From Notospermus geniculatus (lineage: Eukaryota; Nemertea; Pilidiophora; Heteronemertea; Lineidae), in the NCBI GenBank assembly GCA_002633025.1, contig NMRB01000327.1:311854-375853 (forward strand): a DNA stretch of 64,000 nucleotides. Reading direction: 5' to 3'. A program made the translations under genes and the position numbers. The notes beneath the pieces are model-generated. The model made no database searches, had not been told where the DNA came from, and saw only the letters and a list, made by a program, of their open reading frames with translations. Shown here in pieces: positions 11,393-23,455 of the stretch. Within the stretch, counting starts at the first letter, position 1; every line of letters starts with the position of its first letter.

Positions 11393-13087
11393 TATTCTCA
11401 AGATAACCATCCGAATCTACCCGTCCTCGGACCAAAACCTCAACTGAACAAAGGCAAACAATCTTGAACTGTCAAAGTGATTCTATAACAAAACAGTTTT
11501 TCAAATTGAATTAATTCATGTTCAAAGAACATTTTAACAATGCCTGAAAGTAAGTTATGAAAAAAAGAGCAATTAGGAGAATGTCACGGCGGTGTTGGCA
11601 TGACTTGATGTGTCACATTCAAAGAGTCACGACTTGAAACTAATTCAAACCGAGTGAAACAAGGCAAAAAGCTTTTTGATCGTCAAAAAGAAACTTCATC
11701 TTTTAATGCTTTTGCGGCTGTAAGCAGAATATTTCAAGGGCATTGAAATCGGCACGTTTCCTCTGTTCAGTTGTGCATGGGTTGTCAGAATTGTTGTTTC
11801 TGATGCATCACGCACATGCCTTCCTCAGCGAAAAAACAACAACTACCAACTGCATTCATGTTGAAATCTCACAAAACGAATGTTTTGGTTTTGCTCACTG
11901 GGATCTGAAGTTGTTTGCTGTCAGGTGTTATAAATATCCGCTTTTCCATGTAACATATGCACAGAGTAAAGGCCTGTCTACACGATCATACATTTGTTCA
12001 AAACATCATCATACATTTGTATGATGATGTCCAAGCTTGTGTGTCGATTTCTGAATAATTAAATTATACAATAAAGAAAAAACTCACCACTTAAACTAAT
12101 AGGTTACTTTTCGAAGTAATTGAACCAAAGTTGTTTTTTGTCCCTTTCCACACTTCTATTAGAAAAAAGCGTTCTAAATTAAATTTACCCCCTCGCAGAT
12201 ATTTACATAACTTGTGGACCAACTTTTTATCGATCAGGGCGTTTTTTTTAAATTCTCAGCAAGAGCATTTTACTTTAGTTCTTCAAATAGCATCGTGAAA
12301 AAACAAGATGGCGTCGCTGGTATCTAGGTCATCCTGTTCAGTGTGCTGCCTGCCACAAGGAAGGACTCAGTGCACAGTGCTTGTTAGGGTCCCTTTCAAT
12401 GAGGATAGGACTGTGTATATCCCTGCTGAACCCTGTATATAGGAGGAAGACCATACCCAGAATATTCATAGGTCTGTATACACTAACCTATTCACTTTTC
12501 GCTTCGCGTATCTGAGTGTCTTGCCAAATAGCTCGTACACCCAGTAATGTTTAACACCTTTCCATTATTATCCATCACTGTCTGGACGTCAGCATCCATT
12601 ATTTTGACACTGATTTGACAATTATGAAGCAGGGATGCGAGGAGCGGTCAACAGATATGTGTTTATTAAATTATTATACCGTTATGTCTCACTTTCTCGA
12701 CGTCTCTTATCAGGACGTCCTTGACATAATTTGCCATCCATTTGAGATAATGTGGTAAATGTGACCCAATGCGCTTGTCCACTTAATAGAAACGTCATTG
12801 ATAACTTACCTATTTGGCTTAGAAATGACATTTTGAATTCGCCCGATACAATTCGATTACCTGATTGATGATAATCGAATGTTTTTGCATGTCGGACTCA
12901 AAGAAATCTGTCTATCTACACTTCGAGGGCTACATTGGTGTAAAGTAGTCGTGACAGATTTGGGCCTCACAAAGTATTCAATCGATGTACAAAACAATTG
13001 CTAACTTGAGAAAAAATGCTTGCAGAATCATGAGAAGGAAAAATAATGGGTGAAATTTCTCATTAGAAGAATTCAAAGAGGAAAAAA
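11393..13087. other. Anonymous intergenic DNA
   Basis: No gene is supported. A perfect 13-bp hairpin with a two-base loop lies at 12003-12030 (arm ACATCATCATACA). A 93-codon frame at 11743-12024 starts with TTG and has no coding character. Confidence 0.6.
13082..13087 (-). terminator. Pol III T6 terminator of tRNA-Ala
   Basis: Six A on the plus strand give TTTTTT directly after the discriminator base on the transcribed strand, the standard polymerase III stop signal. Confidence 0.85.
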
Positions 13088-13159
13088 TGGAGATGCTGGG
13101 GATCGAACCCAGGGCCTCTCGCATGCGAAGCGAGCGCTCTACCACTGAGCTACACCCCC
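13088..13159 (-). tRNA. tRNA-Ala (anticodon CGC)
   Basis: Read on the minus strand, the 72-nt sequence starts GGGGGTGTAGCTCAGTGG and ends CATCTCC plus discriminator A. The acceptor stem pairs over 7 bp with two G-U pairs. The D arm carries the A box, and the anticodon stem CTCGC/GCGAG encloses TTCGCAT, giving anticodon CGC. The T arm carries the B box GGTTCGATCCC. There is no intron and no encoded CCA. A run of six T (plus-strand A at 13082-13087) immediately follows as an RNA polymerase III terminator. It appears functional. Confidence 0.97.
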
Positions 13160-14314
13160 ACTACGACAGCAGATAGTCACTGAACCGGGCCAAACTCAAC
13201 AGCAAGCGAGTCACTGGTGTTGTCTTTCCTTTCTGAGACTCCTTCAGTTTCTTTCGTGTTTTCTCCCTTATACTCCCTGTATGTCAGCAACTTCTCAGAA
13301 CTGAAGGGGGGGGGCTATGATTTAGCGAAAAAAAAACTGACAAACAACCGGTAGCTTCTCCCTTAGGAATAACTCTAGCCACTTGAAACTGCAGCATCGG
13401 TTTGTTCTATGCTCTCGGCTTTTTTTTTATATTTCACCATTTTAACAGCTGCAACGACTCAGAGTATCGTTTACTTGTATAAGCATGTGGGGATTTTTAA
13501 ACGATTCCCTTATAACTCATTTATCCCGCCAGGTCGGCGCTGCGAGCGATTGTGCCGAAGACGTCAAACACAGAGCAATGCAACGCAATGACGTCGCGTC
13601 ACGACGTCCTTGACGCAGTGCAACACAGACGAGACGTTGGAAAAAGGTCCAACCGCTAACAGCGCCTTCCAGTAGCGGTCTAGTTCTGCAGGTTACTCAT
13701 TCTTGTCCTCCCGTCTCGTCTTTGTTTTCTTCTTTCCTTCGTCTTTCGTCAATAGAACTCAGTCCAAAAATTGTCACGAACTCCTGGACTTGGAGGGTCG
13801 GAAATACTTCGCCTACGAGAAAAAAAAAACAGGAGATATTTGCCTGAGGACGATATGAGGCCATCTGACACCACACTCGTTTCTCCTCTTTTGTTCTTTT
13901 TGTCTCCCTCGGCAGTCATTTTTTTTCGCGTTATATTGTTCACTTTTTCGCTTTGGTGTTGGGTGAATCGCCTGCAGACCACAATATAATTACCTCGAAA
14001 TCCCAGGTTAGCACGTAGGCCGAACTGACAAGTTGATGCCTTTCTTTCGTCATGAGATTATAATGGGGTACCGGCAAACAAAAAGGAGGCGCTGGTCATC
14101 AACCTGGTTAAAACGCAAGTGCGCATGCTTTGCGATTGTTGAACGTCATCAGGCGTCGTGCGTCATTCTGACGTTACCAAAAACTGCGGCATTCACAACC
14201 CATGACGTCGATCATTGGCTTGTTGTTTACCCCAAATTGGTCAACTTTATCGATTAAATTCATCACGTTCCCGCAGAGATGTTTGCTCAAAAGCAATAAG
14301 ATATATTTTAGCAG
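13160..14314. other. Anonymous intergenic DNA
   Basis: Short homopolymer runs occur near 13305-13340. No open frame with an ATG, codon pattern and splice context stands out. Confidence 0.55.
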
Positions 14315-14483
14315 TAGGAGCTGTCAGAGAGTTGACCAATAGGTGTCACTACGGCCCAATTCAATGCATATAGCGGACCCAGTCATTACTTGATCGAGCA
14401 GTAATCATGTAGATATTCCTGCACATTGGTCCGCCAGAACTTTGCTGTCATCTGTTGGCAATATGCGCGGCTGACTGCTCCTA
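14315..14483. mobile_element. Short TIR element (TAGGAGC family), copy 1
   Basis: It begins TAGGAGCTGTCAG and ends CTGACTGCTCCTA, an imperfect terminal inverted repeat. The body aligns with 48000-48167, sharing GTTGACCA, AGGTGTCACTA, CCCAATTCAATGCAT and AGCGGACCCAGTCATTA. It is non-coding. An unrelated flank follows on both sides in the two copies, which helps to define the ends. Confidence 0.82.
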
Positions 14484-14987
14484 TTCTGTACTTAAAGCAA
14501 TCTGGTAGTGCTCTGCAGTAACTGCACATCGATAGTTCCTCGGGGAAAACCCATGGGGAATCCCCGTGAGATTTTGAAATTTCTCCGCCAGTAAACATTA
14601 ATTTCGCCCAAATTCATTGAAATAATATTAATATAAGATTTTTCTTGGACATTTTAGTGTATATAAAACGTCGGGGAACCCGTAATTTGATGATTCAAAA
14701 ATGTTAGAAATCACACTGTGATCAGTTTTAAGAGTCCCGTGAGCAATGAATGGAATTGGGGAGCTATCGCGGGTCGCGATAGCTGAACGAGATTTCATTT
14801 TCAACTCGGACGACCAGATTGCTTTAATGATAGAAAAGTAAAATTACAAATTGAGCCCGGGAAATTGAGTCCAATGTTTTAGCTAGGGTGTGCGATCCAG
14901 AATTAATTGGAAAATAACGTTAGCCTCACTTTCAATGACGCAGTTCTGACCAGGTTGATAGTCAGCGCCGTGTCGCGGATTATACTC

Positions 14988-15455
14988 GCCGCACACGAGT
15001 GCAATTTTGCCTCCAACTATGGAGACTTTTGCCTCCTACGTGCAAATGTCATCGTGTGCGGTGGTCGGAGACGGAGGCGGAGACGGATTTTTTGCCTCCA
15101 AAGCAGATCAAACATGTTTGATCGGAGGAGACAAAAATCTCCTATGGAGGCAACGTTGTCATCGTGTGCGGTGGTTGGAGGCGGAGACGGATGCAAAACA
15201 TCTGACCAATCAAGAGACGTGGTGACGTCATTTTATAACGTCATGATGACATTGTTATATTAATGACGTCAAACATGTTTCCATTCGTCCCGGTTTTTTC
15301 GGTGACGAATGACGTCACCATGGTCACGCCGCATCTACAGGAGACAAATTTGCACTCGTCTGCGGCGGCTGATGCACCATGTGCGGTGACAGGATGCTGA
15401 GACAGAAATCTCCTATGGAAGCAACGTCGGAGACAAAATTGCACTCGTGTGCGGC
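14988..15455. mobile_element. 468-bp TIR element (GCCGCACACGAGTGC)
   Basis: The left end GCCGCACACGAGTGCAATTT is matched exactly, inverted, at the right end, then CTCC/GGAG. Subterminal copies of GTGCGGTGG..GGAGACGGA recur inside, with blocks such as CTCCTATGGA(G/A)GCAACGT. Several TGACGTCA motifs are present (about 15221, 15264 and 15309). I could not identify a target-site duplication. There is no transposase. Frames of 72-118 codons across it are shadows of the repeat. Confidence 0.85.
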
Positions 15456-18400
15456 AGGTATTAGGGTTGCCTGTACCTCATTGGAACGACCAACATTGCT
15501 GATCTTTCGTGTGATATTCCATTAACTTGAACACTTAGGATCAATTTATGGATGACAATATATACTTTGCCTCACTGGCAACCTTCACTGGATGATGAGT
15601 TCCACACAGACAGACCAGTAAATGTGAGGGGGGGGGGACAAATAATGACTCAGCCGCTATAGGAAAAGGAAACACAGAAAAGAAACAGCTTTTGGCACGA
15701 GACATCGTAGCTGATCTTGTAAAAAAGAAACTGGAGCGGAGTTAGGAATGATTGTCACGTCATAACTCGACCAACCCGAGTCACGACATATGAGAAGGGC
15801 CGAAGGCGCGAAATGGAAGCCCTGACAGTTTATCGGCTTCAATCATTATGATTGACATCCTTGGTAATTGTGAAAGAAAGGAATCCTTGTGTCTTATTGC
15901 GCGGAGGTGCCGCAAGCAAGATCTTCTCCTCATTACAATCGTCTTTTTGTCACGATACCTACTCGAATATCAGACTAGGAGGGACAGTTGACGGTTCGCA
16001 GTCTCACCTTGCTATTCCCCCACGATGCATCGCGGCATTTCCACAACACTCAGAAGGTCATTCGTCCAATCAACAATAGCGTTTGCCCTTTAGTGTCGAA
16101 TTTTTAACTACCCTTGCTTGGTCTCATAAGAAAATCTTTCGATGAAGCTAACGCCTTCAGGCATATCAGACATCAGCGAGCCACACCTTCAGACAACTCA
16201 CCCTTATCACCTTAATCTTTGTCATATTTTCAAAACTCGGAGCATGACTTCGTCATTTCGCTATCAATAAAAACTTTTCTCTACAATCGGCGCAGAAGAA
16301 GTCTGGGTCTTTTCTCGCCATATTGTCTTCTTTTAACTTCTTACGGTTACCATGCCGCCAAGTTTTAGACACTATTCGGCAGTTTTTCGAGCCAATTCTA
16401 GACTGTGTCTTACGGCACCCAACTTTCGACTACCATTCTCTTTTTCCTAGTTTCAGCACATTGACACGACCATTCCACAATTCTCTTGTGCATTCCCATA
16501 AACGGGTGATATAAAACGTGCCGCGTTCACGCAATATGGAACGTCCGCCTGGTCATCAACCTCTTTCATCAACAAGAACGTGATTCGAGTTGCTGTCTAT
16601 CACATTCTATAGGCGACCTCAGTATCCCATCTTCCTCGGCCTTCAGCTTACCACTCATTGTCACTAACGATTTAGCCAAAAAAGCGTTTACTTGTAGCTG
16701 TCAAGGCGACGGAATGAAATCGGTAGGCTTGATATACAACGATGAATATTCTGATTTAATGACAATGCTTTGAGCGCATCGGTTACGAGGGGGAGTCTCG
16801 CCTATCATCGTCACTCGACAAGTCGTCGCTATTAGCAAAGTCAGTCACCCTCAGGGCAGAAATATATCGGCATCTTCAGACCTCATTCCTACATTATTAA
16901 CACCACCACGTGTAGAAGTCATTAGTTTTTTGTCATGAATCACATTGATCGTTGGTCTAAAGGGAAATAAGAAAAACGTCTCCTCATTCCGATACATCCG
17001 GGTTTTCTATAATGTCGGGGTGGCCATGGGGTCCTAATCACCTGTCCTCTCCACTGTATCCGTTTCTCCGGAAGTCTGACCACGGTTCCGGCATGTTGGG
17101 AAACAATAGACATCATTTTTTATCAGGTCTTTTCCTGATTGTGCCGATGTATCAAACAAAATGCTACCAATAAGCTGCATCATCTTCTCGTTGTAATCTA
17201 CCAATAAGCTGCATGCCATTTGCATATCTACTCGTGTCACAAGAATTTCAGCCAAGCGCTGTCATCTTCTCGTTGTAATCTCCTTCATGACGTTAAATCA
17301 GCGCCGACTCATTAAAGAAAATCTCTTGTCTTTTTACAGCAAAGCTTTAAATCCCTCGACACAAACAACAACTCGTTATTTTTAGAATTAAACCGCATTT
17401 TTTGATGCACGAGGCGTTTTTCTTAATACCATTGATGAGGCGTGTACATGATGTTCATGTTTGAAACTGTTGTTGAAGGGTGTGTATAAACAAGCGCCAG
17501 GCGCCACTTTTTTCAATTACGTATTTCCGACCGGAAAAGCCGAACGCTAACGTTTTTCTTCTTAGCTTTAGGCAACGCTGCAGTTATTTAACAAATAAAT
17601 GTACATTGGAACGTGATAACCCTTCAGACAAACACTGGATGATGTGTTTCTGGGGAAAAACAACAACAAAAAAAAACAACCCCAAGGTGAAACTAAATAG
17701 AGACATTATCCTGAAGTATTTTGACTAATCCTCTCTCCTCAGTGGATCTGGTTTAAAGATGTTTGTAATTAATCCCTTCCCCAAGCGTTACTTTTTAATC
17801 ATCATCATCCTTATTTGCTCCTTGGTCTTTGCAATGAAGTATTGAGATTTCACCACAAGCTGTGTGTTTTAATCAAGATAAAAGCCTGCGATATTTTGAG
17901 ATTGATGTAGAAAACCAGTGGTGCTCGGAAAATGAAAAGTTGTTTTTGTCAGGTGAGTTTGAATTAGGGACCGAAAGGCGTCCATGCTTGAAAAGGTGAT
18001 ATAAGGCTACACTGTTGATTTACACAGAAAAAAAGAATGCATTTGGAGGGAAGCACACTTTTAAAAAATACGTCATTTTCAGTTCATCTGATATTCGGGA
18101 GTGGTTAATTTTGTTTCTGCGACTCGATGGTCCTACAGCACCATGTAATGTAACACAATCGACAGTTCAGTTTTATGACTTCACGGATAAAAACAAAAGA
18201 AAAGTCTGACAGCGAATCAGATTTCAAGAAATTTCTGTTGTCAAGGGCGATAAAAAATGTAGGATTATCATTTCATGTTCATTTTGAATTTAGCTATGTT
18301 GGATTCCCACGAGATTAAGCGATCTCCTCAGAAAAACGACTTCTCCAAACCGACTGAAAATAGGTGTCTTGATGACGGGGCTGTGATCACAAGGTTTTTC

Positions 18401-18827
18401 CGACTTGGAGGATTGTGAACATCGAGATGACTTTTTATAAAGAAAGTAAAGAATGAATTCTGATGCTCATCATATATTTGGATTTATTATTGATTACACT
18501 GTGTACAGTAGAAAACCAAGAAATGTAAACAAACAGGCCTACAGACTATAAGACAAGTCAAGTATTCGAAGCTCAAAGTGACTGACCGGGCAAAACACAA
18601 TATCAAAAAGGCAATATGTCGTCTGTGAAAACATCTGGAAGAATACCGAGATGTATTATTTGGGGAACAATAATAGTATACCAAAAGACTTCAACCAACG
18701 TCACTACATCTTAACCCCCCCTTCGAAGGTGTTGGTTCCGGAAATGCTAACATAACATAACAGTCGACAGATGACGCTGACGAGGCCATCGCTGGGCGTT
18801 CATTGGTCTAACTTCCTCGACTTCGTT
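15456..18827. other. Anonymous intergenic DNA
   Basis: Over 3 kb without a supported gene. A small degenerate repeat, TCTTCTCGTTGTAATCT, occurs at about 17180 and 17265, and AATAAGCTGCAT occurs twice at 17168-17215. Nothing else stood out. Confidence 0.5.
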
Positions 18828-18907
18828 TAGACTGGTTCCCGTCTTTGCGCTCCACTCACGCGGCGGAGCGCCGAGGGAGTGCAGCGGCAAAGACTGGAAC
18901 CAGTCTA
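18828..18907. mobile_element. 80-bp MITE, 'GTCTTTGCCGC' family
   Basis: TAGACTGGTTCCCGTCTTTG at the left is mirrored by CAAAGACTGGAACCAGTCTA at the right, leaving a GC-rich centre (CGCGGCGGAGCGCCG). Most of a second copy sits at 19135-19206 inside the tandem duplication. Relatives are at 3774 and 45660. Confidence 0.85.
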
Positions 18908-19434
18908 CACAGATGTTTGACCAGCTTTCTCAAGGCAAAAAAGGTATCAACAACCAAAAAGTGATAATCACGCCATTAGCACTCACGCCTCATTCGAGCC
19001 ATCACATTGGCAATCACCAGTCTCATTCACTCACAATCTCATCAATACTTATTCTCTATTGATTTCCTTTTAATTCTCTACAGCCGTATCGATATCGTCT
19101 TAATCATCGGCACGGCTACTAAATGAGCCAATAATTCCCGTCTTTGCGCTCCACTCACGCGGCGGAGCGCCGAGGGAGTGCAGCGGCAAAGACTGGAACC
19201 AGTCTACACACAGATGTTTGACCAGCTTTCTCAAGGCAAAAAAGGTATCAACAACCAAAAAGTGATAATCACGCCATTAGCACTCACGCCTCATTCGAGC
19301 CATCACATTGGCAATCACCAGTCTCATTCACTCACCATCTCATCAATACTTATTCTCGATTGATTTCCTTTTAATTCTCTACAGCCGTATCGATATCGTC
19401 TTAATCATCGGCATGGCTACTAAACGAGCCAATA
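18836..19434. repeat. 299-bp direct tandem duplication
   Basis: Copy 1 spans 18836-19134 and copy 2 19135-19434. They differ at only a handful of positions. Each starts inside the MITE (TTCCCGTCTTTGCGC) and continues through CCAGTCTCATTCACTCAC and CGTATCGATATCGTCTTAAT. The break in the MITE shows that the duplication happened after MITE insertion. Confidence 0.93.
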
Positions 19435-19614
19435 TATTGGCCAACTTTTTTTTGTTTTTTACCTCCCAGGCGGCACGATATCTGCTGGCATCATGAGTTG
19501 ACATTGACAAGGTCACGGTCGCCTTCTTTCCATCTTAAAGGTCATGGTCGCAATTAGTACGAGAGGAGGGGAGGGTCACTTCCTTTAAATAGGTTAACGC
19601 CTGCACATTCTCTG

Positions 19615-19921
19615 CATCTTCGATAATCGAAGGCCGATCTGCTCTCCACTGCGTTACATCGCACATCACCCTTCGAGAAAGTGACCGGTCCACGGCGTAT
19701 CTGCCGCCTCGAGAAGAAGAGGCCAATCAGAATCGGTGTTGTAAAATTTGAATCGTGGAACAAATAGTGGTAGCCGAAGACCCAATATAAAGAGTCATAT
19801 GATTGGTCGACTGGTAAAGTTGGCATGGTGCCAAGATACGCCGCCGACTGGTCTATTTGTCGAAGGGTGATGTGCGGTGTAACGTAGTGGTGAGCAGATC
19901 GGTCTTCGATTATCGAAGATG
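19615..19921. mobile_element. Fold-back element with 62-bp inverted arms
   Basis: The left arm (19615-19676) and the right arm (19860-19921) are inverse copies with five or so mismatches, bounded by CATCTTCGATAATCGAAG and TCACCCTTCGA. About 183 bp lie between them. The outer ends themselves contain the palindrome TTCGATAATCGAA. No coding content is seen. Confidence 0.82.
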
Positions 19922-20574
19922 ATTCTCTGATGCTTCAGTGTCCATTCTCCAGCGAACTAACTGCACTTACGTCGACATCATCATCATCTGATATACAACT
20001 CTAGACTTCGTATTTCAAGAGTTTCAATTCAAAGGTTTAAGTTTACTACGACGAAAAGCAATTCCACACATCCAACAAGGAAGCACCATTCGTGATTTAC
20101 ATTCACCGCCATAACACACAACTGGGAAATCAAAAATTGACGACTTGCACAATTCTTTTCTGCTTTCTCTTCTAAAGTTTCGCTGAACTTTTGCTTAATT
20201 TGTTTAAGTCTCCCAGGAACCTGACTTACGAAAAGGCAAATCTTCTTTGTTTGGAAGATGACAATGCGATTGCTGTAAGCGAATTAGACTTAAACTACTG
20301 GAAAAGCCGATAGTGAAAAGAGTTTTTGTCCGAGTTTTTAGATTTTTATAGCACACGACCGATCCGTCTAACGCCATGTTAAAGACAAGCCTTTCACAAT
20401 CTCCCCAAGTAACACGGAAAAATTGGTTTCCTATCAGAATTGGGAGTAGGCCTATAGTGCTATCCCCAAAATTATGTCATGTTTATAAGCCTATATACCT
20501 CAAGCAACTAACCAACTGTCTTGTTGATACCCCGGGCAAACCTTTGAATAAAAACTCTCAGCTAGATGAGTTTT

Positions 20575-20709
20575 GCTAGCAGCCATCTTGCCAAAATTAG
20601 GTCATCGCCATGGTGATTTCCCCCTGGAGGATGGGAGAACCAATCACATGTCCCTCTGGAAGAAAATCCCCATGGTGATGACCTAATTTTTGACAAGATG
20701 GCTGCTAGC
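20575..20709. mobile_element. MITE, 135 bp, termini GCTAGCAGCCATCTTG
   Basis: The left end GCTAGCAGCCATCTTGCCAA is mirrored by the right end, and pairing runs on through AATTAGGTCATC and CCATGGTGAT, about 48 bp of arm in all. TA inside the terminal GCTAGC could be the target duplication. It lies about 0.8 kb beyond the 3' end of the receptor gene. Confidence 0.83.
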
Positions 20710-21511
20710 GAACTCAGGTTCAGCAATGCAGTTCAGATAGATATGTACAGTAGCTGTCTTGCAACAGAAATGGAGCGTCCCCAATGGAGCCTGTGTTTAA
20801 TTACGCGACATGTTAAGGTAAATTCACGGGGGGTCTTTGACGAGGGCCGCGATTAAAACGGTTCTTTTTGAGAAGTGAGACCTAACCAAAGGAGAAACTC
20901 ATTAGCGTCGACCCCGGGAGCAGCGTGATTTGTATCAGGATTAGGCCAGTGAACTTATAAGCAACTTATACGAAAATGACGGCGAACATGGAAAGATCGA
21001 TGGTGTACTTCCTTGGCTTCGTCAGTAATGATCCTCTTAGCTCAGACTTGTATGGTTTTTTAAGGATTGTTGAGGTCAGATAGGAAGCTACCACTTGGCA
21101 GACTTATGGTAAGATTGAAGTTCAACAGGATCGATGTGGCTGTTATTGGGTTTAACGATCAGTGATATGTGCCGAGACTAGACAACATTAGGCCACATTT
21201 TTTACACCATCGGCTCGTTCCCTGTCTGTTGATGTTGATTTGTGTTCGCTTGAAGAGAATATCTGTTTTTTTAATGTTTGGAAAGCGGTAACTTGGCTAC
21301 AAGTCTAATCATGTGTCATTACCATTGGTCTTTCCTTGCAAGAAAACATCTCAACTCTCGTTTGGGGCAAGTTGGATTTAGTTGCTTTAAATACCAGTGG
21401 ATCGTGAGGTTCAACCTCTTGAAGAGACGATGAGCTGGCCAATCAGCTTACACATGTTACCTCATTGGTCTCCTCTCGTAAAACTTCGTGAGGGACAAAC
21501 TCGGACCACGA
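20710..21511 (-). other. Presumed 3' UTR and downstream flank of the receptor gene
   Basis: No separate gene is seen. On the minus strand an ATTAAA (plus-strand TTTAAT, 21270-21275) lies about 240 nt after the receptor stop and is a possible variant poly(A) signal. No canonical AATAAA was found closer. Confidence 0.3.
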
Positions 21512-23455
21512 CTATCGTGTGTTGAAGGGTTTACACAAAATCTTATGGAACGCCATTTTAAAATCACGATTGAAAATGGTGTAGATCACCGGATTTAGTG
21601 CAGAATTACAATATCCAAGCCAGAAGAAAAATTTAAATACCTCCTCCTGAAGATGTAAGCTAAATATAGTGGTAATGACGTACAAGGTAAAAAATGGGAA
21701 CCAACACACTATAAATGCCGCCATTATTATGCCTAACACTATGGTAGCACGGCGTTCCTTCGCTCGGGCTATCCGCCGTTTTTGCTTTTCAGCGTCATTT
21801 CGTTGTCGTTTGTACGAGAGTTGTTTCTGAGACTCTCTATTACTATCCTTTTGTAGTTTTTGAGGACTTAGAATTGTGGATAGGTTTTTGAGTTTGTTTG
21901 TTTCTTTAAAACCATCGGATTCCCCTGCAAGGTGATTCTTCATGTCTTCATCTGTAGTACACGTAGTCTCCGATTCAGGATGAGTGGCGCCACTGTCGTT
22001 TGCGGCCCGCGATGGGGCTAACTTTGATGACGACTTCATGGATTCCGCTTGTGAGTCGGAATCCTGAAGTAAGCGTTTGTGTTCGTCTGCTGAATACGGA
22101 GCGTTGAGTTCCTTAGTCACTTTTCGGAATCCATTTTGTCTTAGATTAGGCACTGGATAATCTGAAGTGGAATCAGTGTCGTCAGAGTTATAAGTTTTTC
22201 CTTTGAATATATTCTTGTTCGCGATCACCTCTTGAGCTCCCACCTTGGCAGACGAATCGGTATCGTCTGCTAACAACTTACACTTCTCATCGGAAGATTT
22301 CACCACGTTGTCAAACTTGAGATTCCGATCGTGAAGCTTGTCCTGCGGGAAATCGGTATTCGAGTATTCCGAGTCGGAAAAGTTCTCGTGTTTTTCTGAA
22401 CTCGTTGTTTCCCTTTCTTGATGAATAACACTTAGATTTGGCGAGAGTTTTTGGTCCAGTTTTGGCGGGGTTGACGTACTAAAACTTGTCGTGGTTGTTG
22501 ACTTTTCTTTATTGTTTTTCTCCATATCAGGCGGTTTCTTCTGCTTTTTAATATTCCGATGAGCTCTGGCCTTGGCTGCCAAGTATATACGAAAGTAGAC
22601 GACCACCATGACTATCAGGGGTATATAGAACGATCCCATACACGAATACACAACATAACCGATTTCCTCGCTTATAAAACACAGCGGATATCGTGAGGTA
22701 TCACGTGGTTGCTTCCAGCCAATCAGAGGCGGTAGGCAAATGACAGCGGACGAGGCCCATACTATAGCTACCATAAAAGCAGCCCGTTTAGGCGTCCGTT
22801 TTCTGACGTAGTTGATAGCCTGAGTGATGGACCAGTACCGGTCAAGACTTATCATACAAAGATTCAAAATGGAAGCGGTGCATAGTAAAACATCTGCGGC
22901 TAGCCAAAGATCACAAAGTATATTCCCAAACATCCAATAGCCCATGAGTTCGTTTGCTAGTGATAAGGGCATGACGAGAAGACCAAGGAGCAAGTCTGAT
23001 ATGGCTAAGGAAGCAATGAACCAGTTCTGGACAGATTTTAAATTCCGGTCCGTGCCAATAGCGATACATACTAAAGTATTACCAAAAACGATAGAGAAAA
23101 TGATAGGAACAGTTGTAATTGATATGAGTACAATCTCCCAGACGTAATAAGGGTTCGGTGGCCCGGTATCCGTGTCGTTAAGGGTTCCATTGTAGGAGTC
23201 ATTCCCACAACAGAATGACTCGTTCAAGAAGTACTGGTCGGTTAGATTAAACGTTGTGTAGTTGTCGGCATCTGGTAGTGTAAAGGAGACGGAATAATAG
23301 ACAGGGTCGTCACTAGGCCCTTCTGACCCCTCCGTGTAGTAAGAATAGTCCTCTTGCGATGTGTTGTTCGCATCGCTAGGCAAGACAGAGCTGCTGTTAT
23401 CCTTATCCACGTTTGTCGTTCTTTCGTTCCATTCGTCTCTCGTGTTACCTCGCAT
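21512..23455 (-). CDS. Alpha-2-adrenergic-like receptor (biogenic amine GPCR)
   Basis: Complete 647-codon frame without introns, encoding a class A seven-helix receptor. The N-terminus (1-104) is acidic and has eight or more N-glycosylation sequons. Hallmarks seen are N126 in TM1, D154 in TM2, amine-binding D188 in TM3 with DRY 205-207, W233 in TM4, a C181-C259 disulfide pair, S271/C272/S275 and P279 in TM5, CWFP 584-587 in TM6 and NPVIY 621-625 in TM7. Cys641 in the short tail is a palmitoylation candidate. DRYWSITQAI, KRTPKR, FKFFFWLGYCNSALNP and the ILCK ending match the alpha-2-adrenergic family most closely. Octopamine alpha-2-type receptors are the main alternative. Alpha-2 receptors normally couple to Gi and lower cAMP. 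The third intracellular loop is very long (about 292-565), polar and Ser/Thr/Asp-rich. Confidence 0.95.
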   Translation of the reverse strand: MRGNTRDEWNERTTNVDKDNSSSVLPSDANNTSQEDYSYYTEGSEGPSDDPVYYSVSFTLPDADNYTTFNLTDQYFLNESFCCGNDSYNGTLNDTDTGPPNPYYVWEIVLISITTVPIIFSIVFGNTLVCIAIGTDRNLKSVQNWFIASLAISDLLLGLLVMPLSLANELMGYWMFGNILCDLWLAADVLLCTASILNLCMISLDRYWSITQAINYVRKRTPKRAAFMVAIVWASSAVICLPPLIGWKQPRDTSRYPLCFISEEIGYVVYSCMGSFYIPLIVMVVVYFRIYLAAKARAHRNIKKQKKPPDMEKNNKEKSTTTTSFSTSTPPKLDQKLSPNLSVIHQERETTSSEKHENFSDSEYSNTDFPQDKLHDRNLKFDNVVKSSDEKCKLLADDTDSSAKVGAQEVIANKNIFKGKTYNSDDTDSTSDYPVPNLRQNGFRKVTKELNAPYSADEHKRLLQDSDSQAESMKSSSKLAPSRAANDSGATHPESETTCTTDEDMKNHLAGESDGFKETNKLKNLSTILSPQKLQKDSNRESQKQLSYKRQRNDAEKQKRRIARAKERRATIVLGIIMAAFIVCWFPFFTLYVITTIFSLHLQEEVFKFFFWLGYCNSALNPVIYTIFNRDFKMAFHKILCKPFNTR

